Shown piece after piece: positions 1 through 6,496 of a DNA stretch of 12,727 nt. The stretch is from an uncultured Anaerolineaceae bacterium. Lineage in GTDB: Bacteria > Chloroflexota > Anaerolineae > Promineifilales > Promineifilaceae. Made by a program: the position numbers and the translations under genes. The stretch's first letter is position 1, and each line of letters begins with the position of its first letter. Location: contig CALBTC010000345.1 in assembly GCA_937967805.1 (NCBI GenBank), forward strand, positions 1 through 12,727. The letters are read 5' to 3'. Under the pieces are notes generated by a model. The model was not told where the DNA came from, searched no databases, and saw only the letters and a program-made list of their open reading frames with translations.

Positions 1-594
1 GAAATCAGCCAGATGCGCATCGGCAGCCGGCCGTCGCGCCGCACTGCCAAAGCCACCTTCGACAGCCTGCGGGCCATTCCCTGGGGCTTTAGCTGGATGC
101 AAAGCCGCCACGTTTTGCCCGGCTGGTATGGCGTGGGTGAGGCGCTGGAGGCGTACGGTAATAAATCACCAGAGCATCTACGCCGCTTGCAGGAGATGTA
201 TAAAAAATGGCCCTTCTTCCAGGTGGTAATCGACAACGCTCAAGTATCGCTGGCCAAAGCCGACATGGGCATTGCCCGTTTGTATGCCAATTTGGTGGAG
301 GATGAGGCACTGCGAACGCAGATTTTTGGCGAGATTGAGAGTTCGTTCAGCCGCACGGTGAACTGGATTTTGCGGGTGACGGGCCAGCGGGAGCTGCTGG
401 ACAACGATCCTGTATTGAAGCGTTCGGTGCGGCAGCGCAATCCCTACGTCGATCCGCTGAACTTTGTGCAGGTAGCCTTGCTGCGCCGGCTGCGCTTTTT
501 GCCGGAAAAAGACAGCCCCAAAGCGCAGCAGTTGCTGCACGCCATCTTCTTGACCATCAACGGGATTGCTTCGGGGCTGAAAAACACGGGGTAA
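1..594 (+). CDS. ppc: Phosphoenolpyruvate carboxylase, C-terminal part (5'-truncated by window)
   Basis: This is the last 197 codons of a PEP carboxylase, which adds bicarbonate to PEP to give oxaloacetate and so refills the TCA cycle in the cytoplasm. The frame is open from base 1 and ends in TAA at 592-594; full-length family members have roughly 900 residues, so most of the gene lies to the left. Visible family blocks, in order, are GSRPSRR, the block LRAIPWGFSWMQSR followed by LPGWYG (active-site arginine region), WPFF with the following AKAD lysine segment, the DPLN segment followed by LLRR, and the terminal NTG. From E. coli PEPC work, the AKAD lysine and the C-terminal Asn belong to the aspartate inhibitor site; both are kept here, so feedback inhibition is plausible. 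It converges with the transporter gene, with 27 bases between the two stop codons. Identification is secure. Confidence 0.96.
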   Translation, partial: EISQMRIGSRPSRRTAKATFDSLRAIPWGFSWMQSRHVLPGWYGVGEALEAYGNKSPEHLRRLQEMYKKWPFFQVVIDNAQVSLAKADMGIARLYANLVEDEALRTQIFGEIESSFSRTVNWILRVTGQRELLDNDPVLKRSVRQRNPYVDPLNFVQVALLRRLRFLPEKDSPKAQQLLHAIFLTINGIASGLKNTG

Positions 595-621
595 TGACTG
601 ACCTGGCCGGTTTCGTTTTTC

Positions 622-1536
622 TCAGCCGATGCCCACAAGCACCAACCCAACCGAGACAACGCCGATGCCGATAATTTTTGGCCGGTAGCGCGGCTCTTGC
701 TGCAAAGTCAAGCCCAGAACTGCCCCAATGGGAATGCTCAACTGGCGAAAGGCGGCCACATAGCTGACGTCATTTACGTAGGCCATCGCCGCCAGGACCA
801 GCCCGTAGGTGCTCATGATGGCCACCCCGGTGAGGATGGCGGATATGACCATGGTTCGATTCTTCAGAATTGGCCTGAGCTGGCGGCGTTCTGCCGGATA
901 CAGTAGTGTGCCCAGACCCAGCATAACGGCCGTACTCCCCGTTTGCAGCGGAATAAAAAGCAGCGTGATTTCACTATCGGTTAACGGCAGGGCTGCGATA
1001 CCGCGAAGCTCGCGCAGCGCCTGGTCGTCCAGCATGGTGTAGCCGGTGGTGCCCACCGCCGCCAGCAGCGCCAGCAGGTAAACCACGTCTACATAGTCGC
1101 GCAGGCGAACCTTTTTGAAGTGGGGCAAAGGCAGCATGATGCTGCCGGCGGTAATCAGCACCATGCCAACCAGGCTGAGCCGGCTGATGGCGCTGCCGTT
1201 GCCCAGCAGGAAGCTGATGGCGGCTACCAGCAGCACCGGCAGCGCCCGGATGAGCGGGTAAGCCAGGGAGAGATCGCCCAGGCGGTAAGCGCCGGCCAGG
1301 CCAATAAAGTAAATCATTTGCGACAGGCCGGTGCCGATGACCAACATCCAGACGGCAAGGGGAATCAGTGGGAGAACATGGCGGTGAAAAATGAGGACGG
1401 GGGAGATGAGCAGGGAGGCGGAAACGGCCGTCACAAAAAAGTAAGCCAGCGACGGATTTTGCCGCTTGCTGACAAAGTTCCAGCCCGCGTGCATAAACGC
1501 AGAAGTAACGATCAAAACTACCGCAATAAAACTCAT
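622..1536 (-). CDS. EamA/DMT-superfamily membrane transporter
   Basis: A 304-residue, strongly hydrophobic protein with about ten predicted membrane spans, the usual size of EamA (drug/metabolite transporter) proteins. It shows the two-repeat layout of the family. The first half begins with FMHAGWNF near residue 14 and has AYPLIRALPVLLVA near residues 92-105. The second half has a matching AAFRQLSIPIGAVLGL near residues 263-278, just before the last hydrophobic segments. The substrate cannot be told from sequence; known relatives export amino acids, metabolites or nucleotide sugars. The start ATG lies 8 bases after the stop of the lipoprotein gene, so it is probably the last gene of the methyltransferase-lipoprotein-transporter operon. 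No clear Shine-Dalgarno sequence precedes it, which suggests translation coupled to the upstream gene. Confidence 0.87.
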   Translation of the reverse strand: MSFIAVVLIVTSAFMHAGWNFVSKRQNPSLAYFFVTAVSASLLISPVLIFHRHVLPLIPLAVWMLVIGTGLSQMIYFIGLAGAYRLGDLSLAYPLIRALPVLLVAAISFLLGNGSAISRLSLVGMVLITAGSIMLPLPHFKKVRLRDYVDVVYLLALLAAVGTTGYTMLDDQALRELRGIAALPLTDSEITLLFIPLQTGSTAVMLGLGTLLYPAERRQLRPILKNRTMVISAILTGVAIMSTYGLVLAAMAYVNDVSYVAAFRQLSIPIGAVLGLTLQQEPRYRPKIIGIGVVSVGLVLVGIG

Positions 1537-1544
1537 GAGGCGGC

Positions 1545-2054
1545 TTATTCTTCTGGGGCTGTGGATTGAATAAACTGGTTAATCTCAGGATCATCCAGGC
1601 TAAAATCCGTGATGCTCTGGTGCTCGGCATTGACGCCGGACAGGTTACGCTCTAACTGCTGAATGTCCAGTTGATCCTCGGCTGTGGCTATGAGGAAAAC
1701 GGAGCCGTCTGTCAGGTCGAATGGTTGGTTGTTGATGGTGAGTTGGGCGGTACGGCCGTCGGCCGTCCCAATTTGCCAGAACAACTCAAACCCGTCTTCA
1801 GATACGGCCTGGCACCGCACCATGTGGGTGTCTGAGCTGGTCGAGCCGCTGCTGTTGCAGAAGGAGCTGGTGACGGCGTCATGCCAGATCAAAATATCCA
1901 GCCCTTCTCGCCAGTGAAAGTATTCATACCCGGCATTTTCGTAGCCGCCTCCGGCCATATCTGGACCCGGCGGCGTGGTGCGGCCAAAACAGGCAACCAG
2001 TCCCAGGCCAAGCAACACGGACAGGTTAAAAAGACGAAATTGGGTGCGGTTCAT
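1545..2054 (-). CDS. Small predicted lipoprotein of unknown function
   Basis: A 169-residue protein that I do not recognise. The N-terminus is a lipoprotein signal: Arg at residues 3 and 7, a hydrophobic stretch at 8-21, and a lipobox Leu-Val-Ala-Cys ending at Cys22, followed by a short Pro/Gly-rich linker. The mature part has two further cysteines, a His/Trp/Tyr-rich stretch near residues 40-60 and an acidic C-terminus. I chose the ATG at 2054 rather than a longer reading from 2081 because it puts the signal peptide at the very N-terminus and makes an ATGA overlap with the stop of the methyltransferase gene. Likely role: an envelope-anchored accessory protein made together with the methyltransferase and the transporter. 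Function is open. Confidence 0.72.
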   Translation of the reverse strand: MNRTQFRLFNLSVLLGLGLVACFGRTTPPGPDMAGGGYENAGYEYFHWREGLDILIWHDAVTSSFCNSSGSTSSDTHMVRCQAVSEDGFELFWQIGTADGRTAQLTINNQPFDLTDGSVFLIATAEDQLDIQQLERNLSGVNAEHQSITDFSLDDPEINQFIQSTAPEE

Positions 2055-2704
2055 TTTTTTCCGTATCTGTATATCCAGCAAATTTCTGGTGCATAATCAA
2101 GACCGTATGGTCTGAATATTGTCTTGCTTAAAAGATCAAAAAACCAACGATAGTACGGTTTCATTAGTGAAATTCTATACACAGCAATCTTTTCAAAACC
2201 AAAATTACGTAAAAGAGCGTGCAAATCTCTGGGGGAGTACGCTTTTACATGAGAATAATCTGACCTGATTCCCACGTTGTGAAAGATATTATTAGAAGAT
2301 ATGACCAAATAGTTTTTATCTGAAAGATGTTGCTGAAAAAAAGGAATAAACTGATTGAAAAATTGCTCGGGAGCAATGTGTTCAACCACAGCAAACATTG
2401 TAATCATATCAAATTTAGCATCATCTGATATGTCGAGCAAAGTACGATAATCATGGGGGAATGACTCGTCCTGATCCATGGAATAATATCGACAATGATC
2501 GGGCAAATATTTTTGAAACCGGCGGTCATTTGCCCCGATATCCAGTATGCTTGAAAGTTTCTCTGAGACCACAATTTTTTTCGCCAGATGCATTGAGGGT
2601 ACATTGGAAATTGGTAATTCATAAAATGTGCCCACAGCCATGAGTTCATCTTTATAGCGGTTTACCTTTTGGTAGTTTTTAAGTAGATCATTGTAGTTAT
2701 TCAT
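2051..2704 (-). CDS. Class I SAM-dependent methyltransferase (AT-rich gene)
   Basis: A 217-residue class I methyltransferase. SAM-binding motif I is LDIGAND at residues 54-60, where the usual third Gly is Asn. The acidic loop follows at SMDQDE (about 75-80). The block FDMITMFAVVEHI (98-110) matches the motif IV/post-motif pattern of methyltransferase type 11/12 families, and YSPRDLHALLRNFGF (156-170) is the typical helix near the end of the fold. The C-terminus is rich in Tyr, Trp and Phe. The substrate is unknown; the pattern resembles glycan or lipid methyltransferases in surface-polysaccharide loci, but only weakly. The start has a good Shine-Dalgarno sequence (AAAGGA at 2711-2716, 6 bases before ATG), unlike most genes here. 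Base composition is far more AT-rich than its neighbours, which suggests acquisition by transfer. Its stop overlaps the lipoprotein start (ATGA). Confidence 0.87.
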   Translation of the reverse strand: MNNYNDLLKNYQKVNRYKDELMAVGTFYELPISNVPSMHLAKKIVVSEKLSSILDIGANDRRFQKYLPDHCRYYSMDQDESFPHDYRTLLDISDDAKFDMITMFAVVEHIAPEQFFNQFIPFFQQHLSDKNYLVISSNNIFHNVGIRSDYSHVKAYSPRDLHALLRNFGFEKIAVYRISLMKPYYRWFFDLLSKTIFRPYGLDYAPEICWIYRYGKK

Positions 2705-2819
2705 GATGATTCCTTTCTAAAGCTTTTCCTTCTCATTGCCTCCCCAATAACCGACATGGGATGCCATTAAAGTGTGTCTGTGCCTGAATCGAGTTTCCTG
2801 GCTGGATGGTGCGTCAAAA

Positions 2820-5800
2820 TTACGTGTTGGGGTTTTTGGTTGGAGTGAAGGTGGGCAGCGGCGTGGCGGTGAACCGCGATGTGGGTTGCGAGATAGGTGT
2901 GTCTGTCGGAGGGATAGACGTATTGGTAGGGGGAAGTGGCGTGCTGCTTGGTGGCGGGGTTGTAGGCGATGGTGGCGTTACTGGTGTGGGGGTGCTGCTG
3001 GGTCTGGCTGTGGGCAAGGGCGTTGCACCGGGAGGCTGGGTGGTCGGAGCAGGTGTATTGCCTGGTGGCAGGGATGTGTTGGTTGCGCCGGGCTGCGCTG
3101 TGACGGTGGGCAGCGGCGTTATGGACGGGGACGGGCTGGGCGTTGGCGTGTTGGAGGGCGTGGGGCTGGGGGTAGGTGAAGCGGTTTGGGCCACGGCCGT
3201 TTCCGTCGCCGCAATGACCGTTTGCACAATAGGGGGCAGCGTTTGGGTGGGTATGGGCGTGGGCGTGGGGCAGGCCACCAGCGTGGGGGCCAGATCGCAG
3301 TAAAGTGTGACCCGCGCCGCGCTGCGGGTGGTCAGGTTAGTTCCGTTTACCACGCCGTAGCGCCCGGTGGGTAGCAGCAGCTGGCTGTTGCGCGAGTTGC
3401 GCAGGCGGCAGCTGCCCGTGAAGCAGTCCAGTTCCAAGACGGCCGTTTCCGCATCATATATCACCCCCGCCACATTATTGGCCGTGTTCAACAGGGCCAT
3501 CGCCTCTGACGGCACGTCCAGTTCAAAGCTGTGGGGATCGGCATTTTTGTAATGGATGAGCATACGGCCGTACAGCAAAGAAACTTGCGTTGCCCTATTT
3601 TCATCTTCGGCCTGATTAACCCCGTTGAGCATCAGCTCCGCCTCGGCCGCCAGATATAGCTCTGCGCCGTCAGACAGGACCACGCCCATGCGGTCGCTGC
3701 CGGATTGAATAGCCGCATCCGGCCCAATGCGCACCAGGTCCCCGGACCTGGCCGGCTGCCACTCGGTGGCCCCGCTGGGACGGAACAGCGCGCCTTCCCC
3801 GGCGGCAAAAATGACGGCAAACCCCGGCTCCGGCACGTCTGCCGGAGCAATGAGCGGGGCAATTTCCGTGGGTGGTATCTGAGCCGGACCGTTCACGGCC
3901 GTTGCCGTCAGCCCCTCAATAATTTGGGCGATCTGCGTCGCCGTACCGGGTGGGAAAAAGACGCCATCGGGTTGGGTCCGGTTGGACATGAGCAGCAGCA
4001 AAACAATGAGCGCAACGGTAGAAAAAGCAGCAGCCGCCATCTGGAACGGCCGTTTCAGATACATTGGAACATGGAGGACGGTGCCCGGTGCTTGCAGCAC
4101 AACGGCCGTCACGTTATCCGGCACGCTTCGGTCCAGCGCATCCTGCACCAAAATTTTGGCCGCTTCTGCCGGCGGGTGCTCCGAGATGACCCGCCGCAGA
4201 CGGCGGTGCCTGCGCCGTCTGCCATTGGGCGTGATGAGGCCGTCGGAGCAGAGCAGCAAACGGTCATTGGCTTGCAGCAGCAGCCCCTGGTTTTGCCGTG
4301 CGGCCGTTTCGTCTTCGTTGTTGCTCAGGTAGAGGCCAAGATCGATGTGCAGCTCCGGCGCCAGGCCGATGGCGCTGCTGTGCTGGCTATGGCTGTCGTT
4401 GGCGTGCGGCTTGCCGTTGCCGGCAGTTACTGCCGGTGGCAGGTTGCGGGTGAGCCGGTGCAGTCTGTGCTGCCGCAGCAGGTAGATACGGCCGTTGCCC
4501 ACGTGAGTCATGTACAGCCGATTTTCATGGATAGCCACCATGGCCACCATTGACTGCATCACCAGCGGCTCGCGATGCTGCTGCGACACCGAAAAGAGGG
4601 TGCGGTTGGTTTTTTGCAGGGCGCGGTGCAGCAGTTCTGGAATTTCGTCGGGAACGGCCGTTTCCGCCTGCTCAAGCTGGCTAAACAGCTCGGTGATGGC
4701 CAGTTCCGCCGCCAGATGACCGTGCTGCTGGCTGCTGCCGCCGTCGGCAACGATGGCCAGCAGCAGGTGCAGGCCGCCCGCGGTTTGCACAGCCCCCACC
4801 CGCAGCCGGTCTTCCAGCGTGCCGCGCGTGCGCGACCGGCCAATATCTTGCTTGGTACCGCAGCCGGCCAGCCACGCGTGCAGCCACTCCGGCAGCGGCG
4901 CTTCACCGTCATCCTCGCTTACGTCGGCAAAGCCGCTAATCGAGGAACTGCCGCTTTCTGATTCCGGCTGGAGAATGATGGGGGGTGCGTTGGGGAACTC
5001 TACCGGCGGCAGCGACTCTATTTGCGCTGCTTCCACAAACGGCGTTGTCAGGTCAGAAGCGGTGGCAAAGCGGTTTTCGCGGCTTTTGGCCATGGCCTGG
5101 GCGATAATTTTACCAACCGATTTAGGCAGGCTGGGATTCAGCATGGTGACGTCGGGCACGGGGTCAGACAAATGCATGAGGGCCACGGGCAAGCGGCTGT
5201 CGGCGGTGAAGGGCAGCTTGCCGGCCAGCATCTCAAACAGGATGACGCCGAGGGCGTAAATATCGGTACGGCCGTCCAGATGCGCCTGCGCCCGAATTTG
5301 TTCGGGACTCATGTAGGCGGGCGTACCCACCATGCCATCGCTGCGCGTCAACGTGGTGTAGGTACCTTCGGCAAACTTGGCCAGGCCAAAGTCGGCCAGG
5401 TATGCTTTATCGTCGCTGTCAAACAAAATGTTCGATGGCTTTAAATCACGGTGAATAATATTGTGCGAATGGGTGGTGTCCAGCGCCGGGGCAATCTGGT
5501 TAAGGATGGAGGCGACGGTTGCCAGGCTCAATGGGGCGTGTTTGAGTCGTTCCCGCAGCGAGCCGCCCTCCATGTAGCGCATCACCAGGTAAGGTTGTTC
5601 GTCCTCTTCGCCAAAATCATACACGGGCACGATAGCCGGATGATTGAGCGAAGCCACCATGCGGCTTTCTCGCTTGAAACGGGTGCGCAGGTTGTCGTCA
5701 TAGCTGCGATCTTTCAGCAAAACTTTGATAGCAACCTGCCGTTCTATGTACGGATCGAAGGCAAGGTAAACCACCGCCATGCCGCCACGGCCTAGCAACG

Positions 5801-5858
5801 ATCGGATCTGGTACCGACCAATGTGGGAAGGCAAGCTTTCAGCGTTTGATGAATTCAT
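2820..5858 (-). CDS. Membrane Ser/Thr kinase fused to PP2C-like and FecR-like domains
   Basis: A 1012-residue one-span protein. Residues 14-275 are a Hanks-type kinase: glycine loop from Gly23, catalytic Lys45, Glu64, HRD 136-138, DFG 156-158, GTPAYMSPE 178-186. After an acidic linker, residues 340-592 resemble a PP2C phosphatase: ED 349-350, ADG 371-373, SDG 538-540, DN 581-582. The usual GDSR motif reads GNGR (454-457), so the third-metal Asp is Asn. Residues 607-624 span the membrane. Residues about 680-780 look FecR-like, followed by Cys812, 817, 854 and 863 (possible disulfides) and a Pro/Thr/Ser tail (864-1012). Inferred topology: kinase and phosphatase inside, FecR-like domain and tail outside. 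Kinase activity looks intact; phosphatase activity is uncertain. The ATG at 5858 has no clear Shine-Dalgarno sequence, but the next Met (residue 27) lies inside the glycine loop. Confidence 0.93.
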   Translation of the reverse strand: MNSSNAESLPSHIGRYQIRSLLGRGGMAVVYLAFDPYIERQVAIKVLLKDRSYDDNLRTRFKRESRMVASLNHPAIVPVYDFGEEDEQPYLVMRYMEGGSLRERLKHAPLSLATVASILNQIAPALDTTHSHNIIHRDLKPSNILFDSDDKAYLADFGLAKFAEGTYTTLTRSDGMVGTPAYMSPEQIRAQAHLDGRTDIYALGVILFEMLAGKLPFTADSRLPVALMHLSDPVPDVTMLNPSLPKSVGKIIAQAMAKSRENRFATASDLTTPFVEAAQIESLPPVEFPNAPPIILQPESESGSSSISGFADVSEDDGEAPLPEWLHAWLAGCGTKQDIGRSRTRGTLEDRLRVGAVQTAGGLHLLLAIVADGGSSQQHGHLAAELAITELFSQLEQAETAVPDEIPELLHRALQKTNRTLFSVSQQHREPLVMQSMVAMVAIHENRLYMTHVGNGRIYLLRQHRLHRLTRNLPPAVTAGNGKPHANDSHSQHSSAIGLAPELHIDLGLYLSNNEDETAARQNQGLLLQANDRLLLCSDGLITPNGRRRRHRRLRRVISEHPPAEAAKILVQDALDRSVPDNVTAVVLQAPGTVLHVPMYLKRPFQMAAAAFSTVALIVLLLLMSNRTQPDGVFFPPGTATQIAQIIEGLTATAVNGPAQIPPTEIAPLIAPADVPEPGFAVIFAAGEGALFRPSGATEWQPARSGDLVRIGPDAAIQSGSDRMGVVLSDGAELYLAAEAELMLNGVNQAEDENRATQVSLLYGRMLIHYKNADPHSFELDVPSEAMALLNTANNVAGVIYDAETAVLELDCFTGSCRLRNSRNSQLLLPTGRYGVVNGTNLTTRSAARVTLYCDLAPTLVACPTPTPIPTQTLPPIVQTVIAATETAVAQTASPTPSPTPSNTPTPSPSPSITPLPTVTAQPGATNTSLPPGNTPAPTTQPPGATPLPTARPSSTPTPVTPPSPTTPPPSSTPLPPTNTSIPPTDTPISQPTSRFTATPLPTFTPTKNPNT
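2823..3269 (-). repeat. Low-complexity Pro/Thr/Ser-rich coding tract
   Basis: This stretch codes the C-terminal tail (residues 864-1012) of the kinase fusion. It consists of irregular TPTP, PSPTP and PPTNT-like units and is nearly pure purine/T on the plus strand. Such tails are common on surface proteins of Chloroflexota and probably act as a spacer through the cell envelope, perhaps glycosylated. The tract is prone to length change by recombination or slippage. Confidence 0.85.
3245..3270 (+). other. Potential G-quadruplex
   Basis: Five G-tracts of at least three occur on the plus strand at 3245-3247, 3249-3251, 3255-3257, 3261-3263 and 3267-3270, with loops of 1, 3, 3 and 3 bases. This satisfies the classic G-quadruplex rule. 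The G-rich strand is the template for the kinase fusion gene, and the site lies at the start of its Pro/Thr tail. The amino-acid repeat alone could account for it. Confidence 0.5.
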
Positions 5859-5986
5859 GCAGCCGATAGTTCATTTCAGGCACACGGACAAGAAGCATTA
5901 CAGGCGCAAACAATGCAGCTATTGTAACAAAAAAACACAAAAGCAGAGGCACAGTTATTGTACTATTAAGAAAATCCATTACACTT

Positions 5987-6054
5987 ATGAACCTGAAGAA
6001 ATTAAATTAAATCGCTAAATGCCCGGATCAAGCTTCAGGTTCATTTAAGCGATT
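5987..6054. repeat. Overlapping inverted repeats with pseudoknot-like order
   Basis: A perfect 12-base inverted repeat pairs 5987-5998 (ATGAACCTGAAG) with 6033-6044. A second pair joins 6010-6021 (AATCGCTAAATG) to 6042-6054, with one extra base in the right arm. The arms run A, B, A', B', and A' and B' share three bases, so the two helices would compete or form a pseudoknot-like fold. It lies in the AT-rich spacer after the small membrane protein gene and before the kinase fusion. It could be a terminator or a leader control element; there is no T-run to decide. Confidence 0.6.
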
Positions 6055-6094
6055 CGGTGCTCCTTTTATTACCGGTTTAATTTATGAATCGCAA

Positions 6095-6301
6095 TCAGTG
6101 TACCGGTATGTTGCTAATTATCACGCCCAGGGCCAAACCTGCTAACAGCAGGAGCAGGCAAAATAGATGCGCCAAACCATGCGTGGTATTATCGGCATCA
6201 CAGGTAGATAAGGCAAAGCGCAAAAAGCGCCAGAAGAACAATACACCCGTTACAACAACAATGCCCCATAAAACCAGCAGGGGATTCATGGCAGATAGCA
6301 T
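6095..6301 (-). CDS. Small two-span membrane protein
   Basis: A 68-residue protein with two clear hydrophobic segments, about residues 6-27 and 44-64, joined by a short loop containing Cys34, Asp35 and Asp37. I do not recognise a family. The start at 6301 was chosen over the upstream ATG at 6328 because a strong Shine-Dalgarno sequence (GGAGGTG at 6306-6312) sits 6 bases before it; the longer form would bury that site inside the gene. The opposite strand also has an overlapping open frame (6084-6347), but its sequence is basic and featureless. The gene lies between the kinase fusion (same strand, downstream) and a divergent soluble kinase, so a role as a membrane partner or target of the kinases is possible but is only inferred from position. 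Confidence 0.68.
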   Translation of the reverse strand: MLSAMNPLLVLWGIVVVTGVLFFWRFLRFALSTCDADNTTHGLAHLFCLLLLLAGLALGVIISNIPVH

Positions 6302-6305
6302 CACC

Positions 6306-6312
6306 CACCTCC
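6306..6312 (-). promoter_or_regulatory. Strong Shine-Dalgarno site (GGAGGTG)
   Basis: Reads GGAGGTG on the minus strand, 4 bases before the ATG of the small membrane protein when counted from its last G and 6 from the GGAGG core. It is the best ribosome-binding site in the window and decides the start of that gene. Confidence 0.7.
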
Positions 6313-6496
6313 AATTTTGCAAGAACAAACACGAAACGGCCGTTTAAAAAGCGGCGCACCCGTATCATAGGCGAATTGGCATTCCCAAAACTGCCAGCCG
6401 ACCAACAGATAACTGACAAACGAGCAATAGGAGAAAATTGCAGAAGAATGTCCTATATCGTCTCGAGGGTCAATTTGATAGGATGACTTTGGTGAG

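Noticed and set aside
575..627. Possible hairpin across the two converging stop codons (GGCTGA with TCAGCC)
   Set aside because: The stem is short and interrupted, the T-run lies inside the arm, and most of it is coding sequence; too weak to call a terminator.
2055..2081. Nine-codon longer N-terminus for the lipoprotein
   Set aside because: It would put charged residues ahead of the signal peptide and lose the ATGA overlap with the methyltransferase stop.
2806..3303. Gly/Val-rich 165-codon plus-strand open frame resembling a repeat protein
   Set aside because: It is the antisense reading of the Pro/Thr-rich tail of the kinase fusion; the low-complexity coding strand explains it.
3705..4553. 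282-codon plus-strand open frame
   Set aside because: It lies wholly antisense to the kinase-PP2C fusion, whose motifs are clear; the product is rich in Arg, Gln and His, as expected of a shadow frame in GC-rich DNA.
5859..5986. TACAAT-like -10 boxes upstream of the kinase fusion
   Set aside because: Two candidates occur on the minus strand, but neither has a -35 box at proper spacing, and the region is AT-rich enough for chance matches.
6084..6347. 87-codon plus-strand open frame opposite the small membrane protein
   Set aside because: Its product is basic and featureless and has no Shine-Dalgarno sequence; the minus-strand frame has two membrane spans and a strong GGAGGTG site.
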